From an uncultured Opitutia bacterium (GTDB lineage: Bacteria > Verrucomicrobiota > Verrucomicrobiia > Opitutales > UBA953): a stretch of 7,459 bases of DNA. Positions 7,390 to 7,459 of the stretch are shown piece by piece; position 1 is the stretch's first letter, and the number at the start of each line of letters is the position of its first letter. The stretch lies in the NCBI GenBank assembly GCA_903829855.1, contig CAIKRN010000064.1, positions 1 to 7,459 of the forward strand, written 5' to 3'. The notes under the pieces are model-generated. The model worked only from the letters and a program-made list of their open reading frames with translations, searched no databases and had not been told where the DNA came from. The translations under genes and the position numbers were made by a program.

Positions 7390-7459
7390 ATGAAAATCGT
7401 CCTGCAGAGGGTGATGTCAGCGAGCGTGTCCGTGGAGGGCGTGGTCGTCGGCTCGATTG
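7390..7459 (+). CDS. dtd: D-aminoacyl-tRNA deacylase, 3'-truncated by window edge
   Basis: Only the first 23 codons and one base are present. The peptide begins MKIVLQRVMSASVSVEG and continues VVVGSI. It matches the highly typical N-terminus of Dtd (a QRV..ASV.V segment followed by V.G.I). Dtd hydrolyses D-amino acids, and also glycine mischarged on tRNA-Ala, from tRNA in the cytoplasm. The Gly-cisPro active-site motif lies beyond the window, so function cannot be checked here. The ATG follows the menF stop after only three bases, suggesting co-translation; a GAGG at 7372-7375 is rather far from the ATG (14 bases) to act as a ribosome site. The fragment is too short for length or composition tests, but the N-terminal pattern is distinctive. 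Confidence 0.85.
   Translation, partial: MKIVLQRVMSASVSVEGVVVGSI

Overview
The window is a stretch of moderately high-GC bacterial chromosome with all genes on the + strand. It holds four complete protein-coding genes, one gene cut at the 5' edge and one cut at the 3' edge. The style of the proteins (an S9 peptidase of the 'WWNEQW' type, a zinc-free MetRS with a GKDILxPPH active-site segment, and a menaquinone-type isochorismate synthase) is most reminiscent of Verrucomicrobiota, perhaps Opitutae. That placement is an impression from protein style, not a measured phylogenetic assignment. No RNA gene, mobile element, CRISPR array or phage feature was seen.

Layout: (1) 1-1944, the C-terminal part of a DPP-IV-like S9 serine peptidase with an intact Ser/Asp/His triad; its N-terminus lies outside the window. 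(2) 1941-2483, a small conserved-looking membrane protein of unknown function whose start overlaps the peptidase stop in an ATGA junction. (3) about 2595-4379, a protein of about 594 residues of unknown function, helix-rich in front and beta-rich behind, like a toroid plus beta-sandwich enzyme. (4) 4468-6009, methionyl-tRNA synthetase. (5) 6046-7386, isochorismate synthase. (6) 7390 to the end, the first 23 codons of D-aminoacyl-tRNA deacylase.

Working together: metG, menF and dtd are closely spaced (36 and 3 bases between them) and may be co-transcribed. MetRS and Dtd both serve tRNA charging and its quality control, while MenF diverts chorismate to isochorismate, the first step toward menaquinone (or, less likely here, a siderophore). 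The peptidase and the small membrane protein look translationally coupled. The unknown 594-residue protein sits between the two groups with gaps of about 110 and 88 bases, so it may be its own unit.

The region reads mainly as ordinary housekeeping sequence. The best candidates for new biology are the two uncharacterised genes at 1941-2483 and 2595-4379. I saw no clear evidence for an undescribed multi-gene system.
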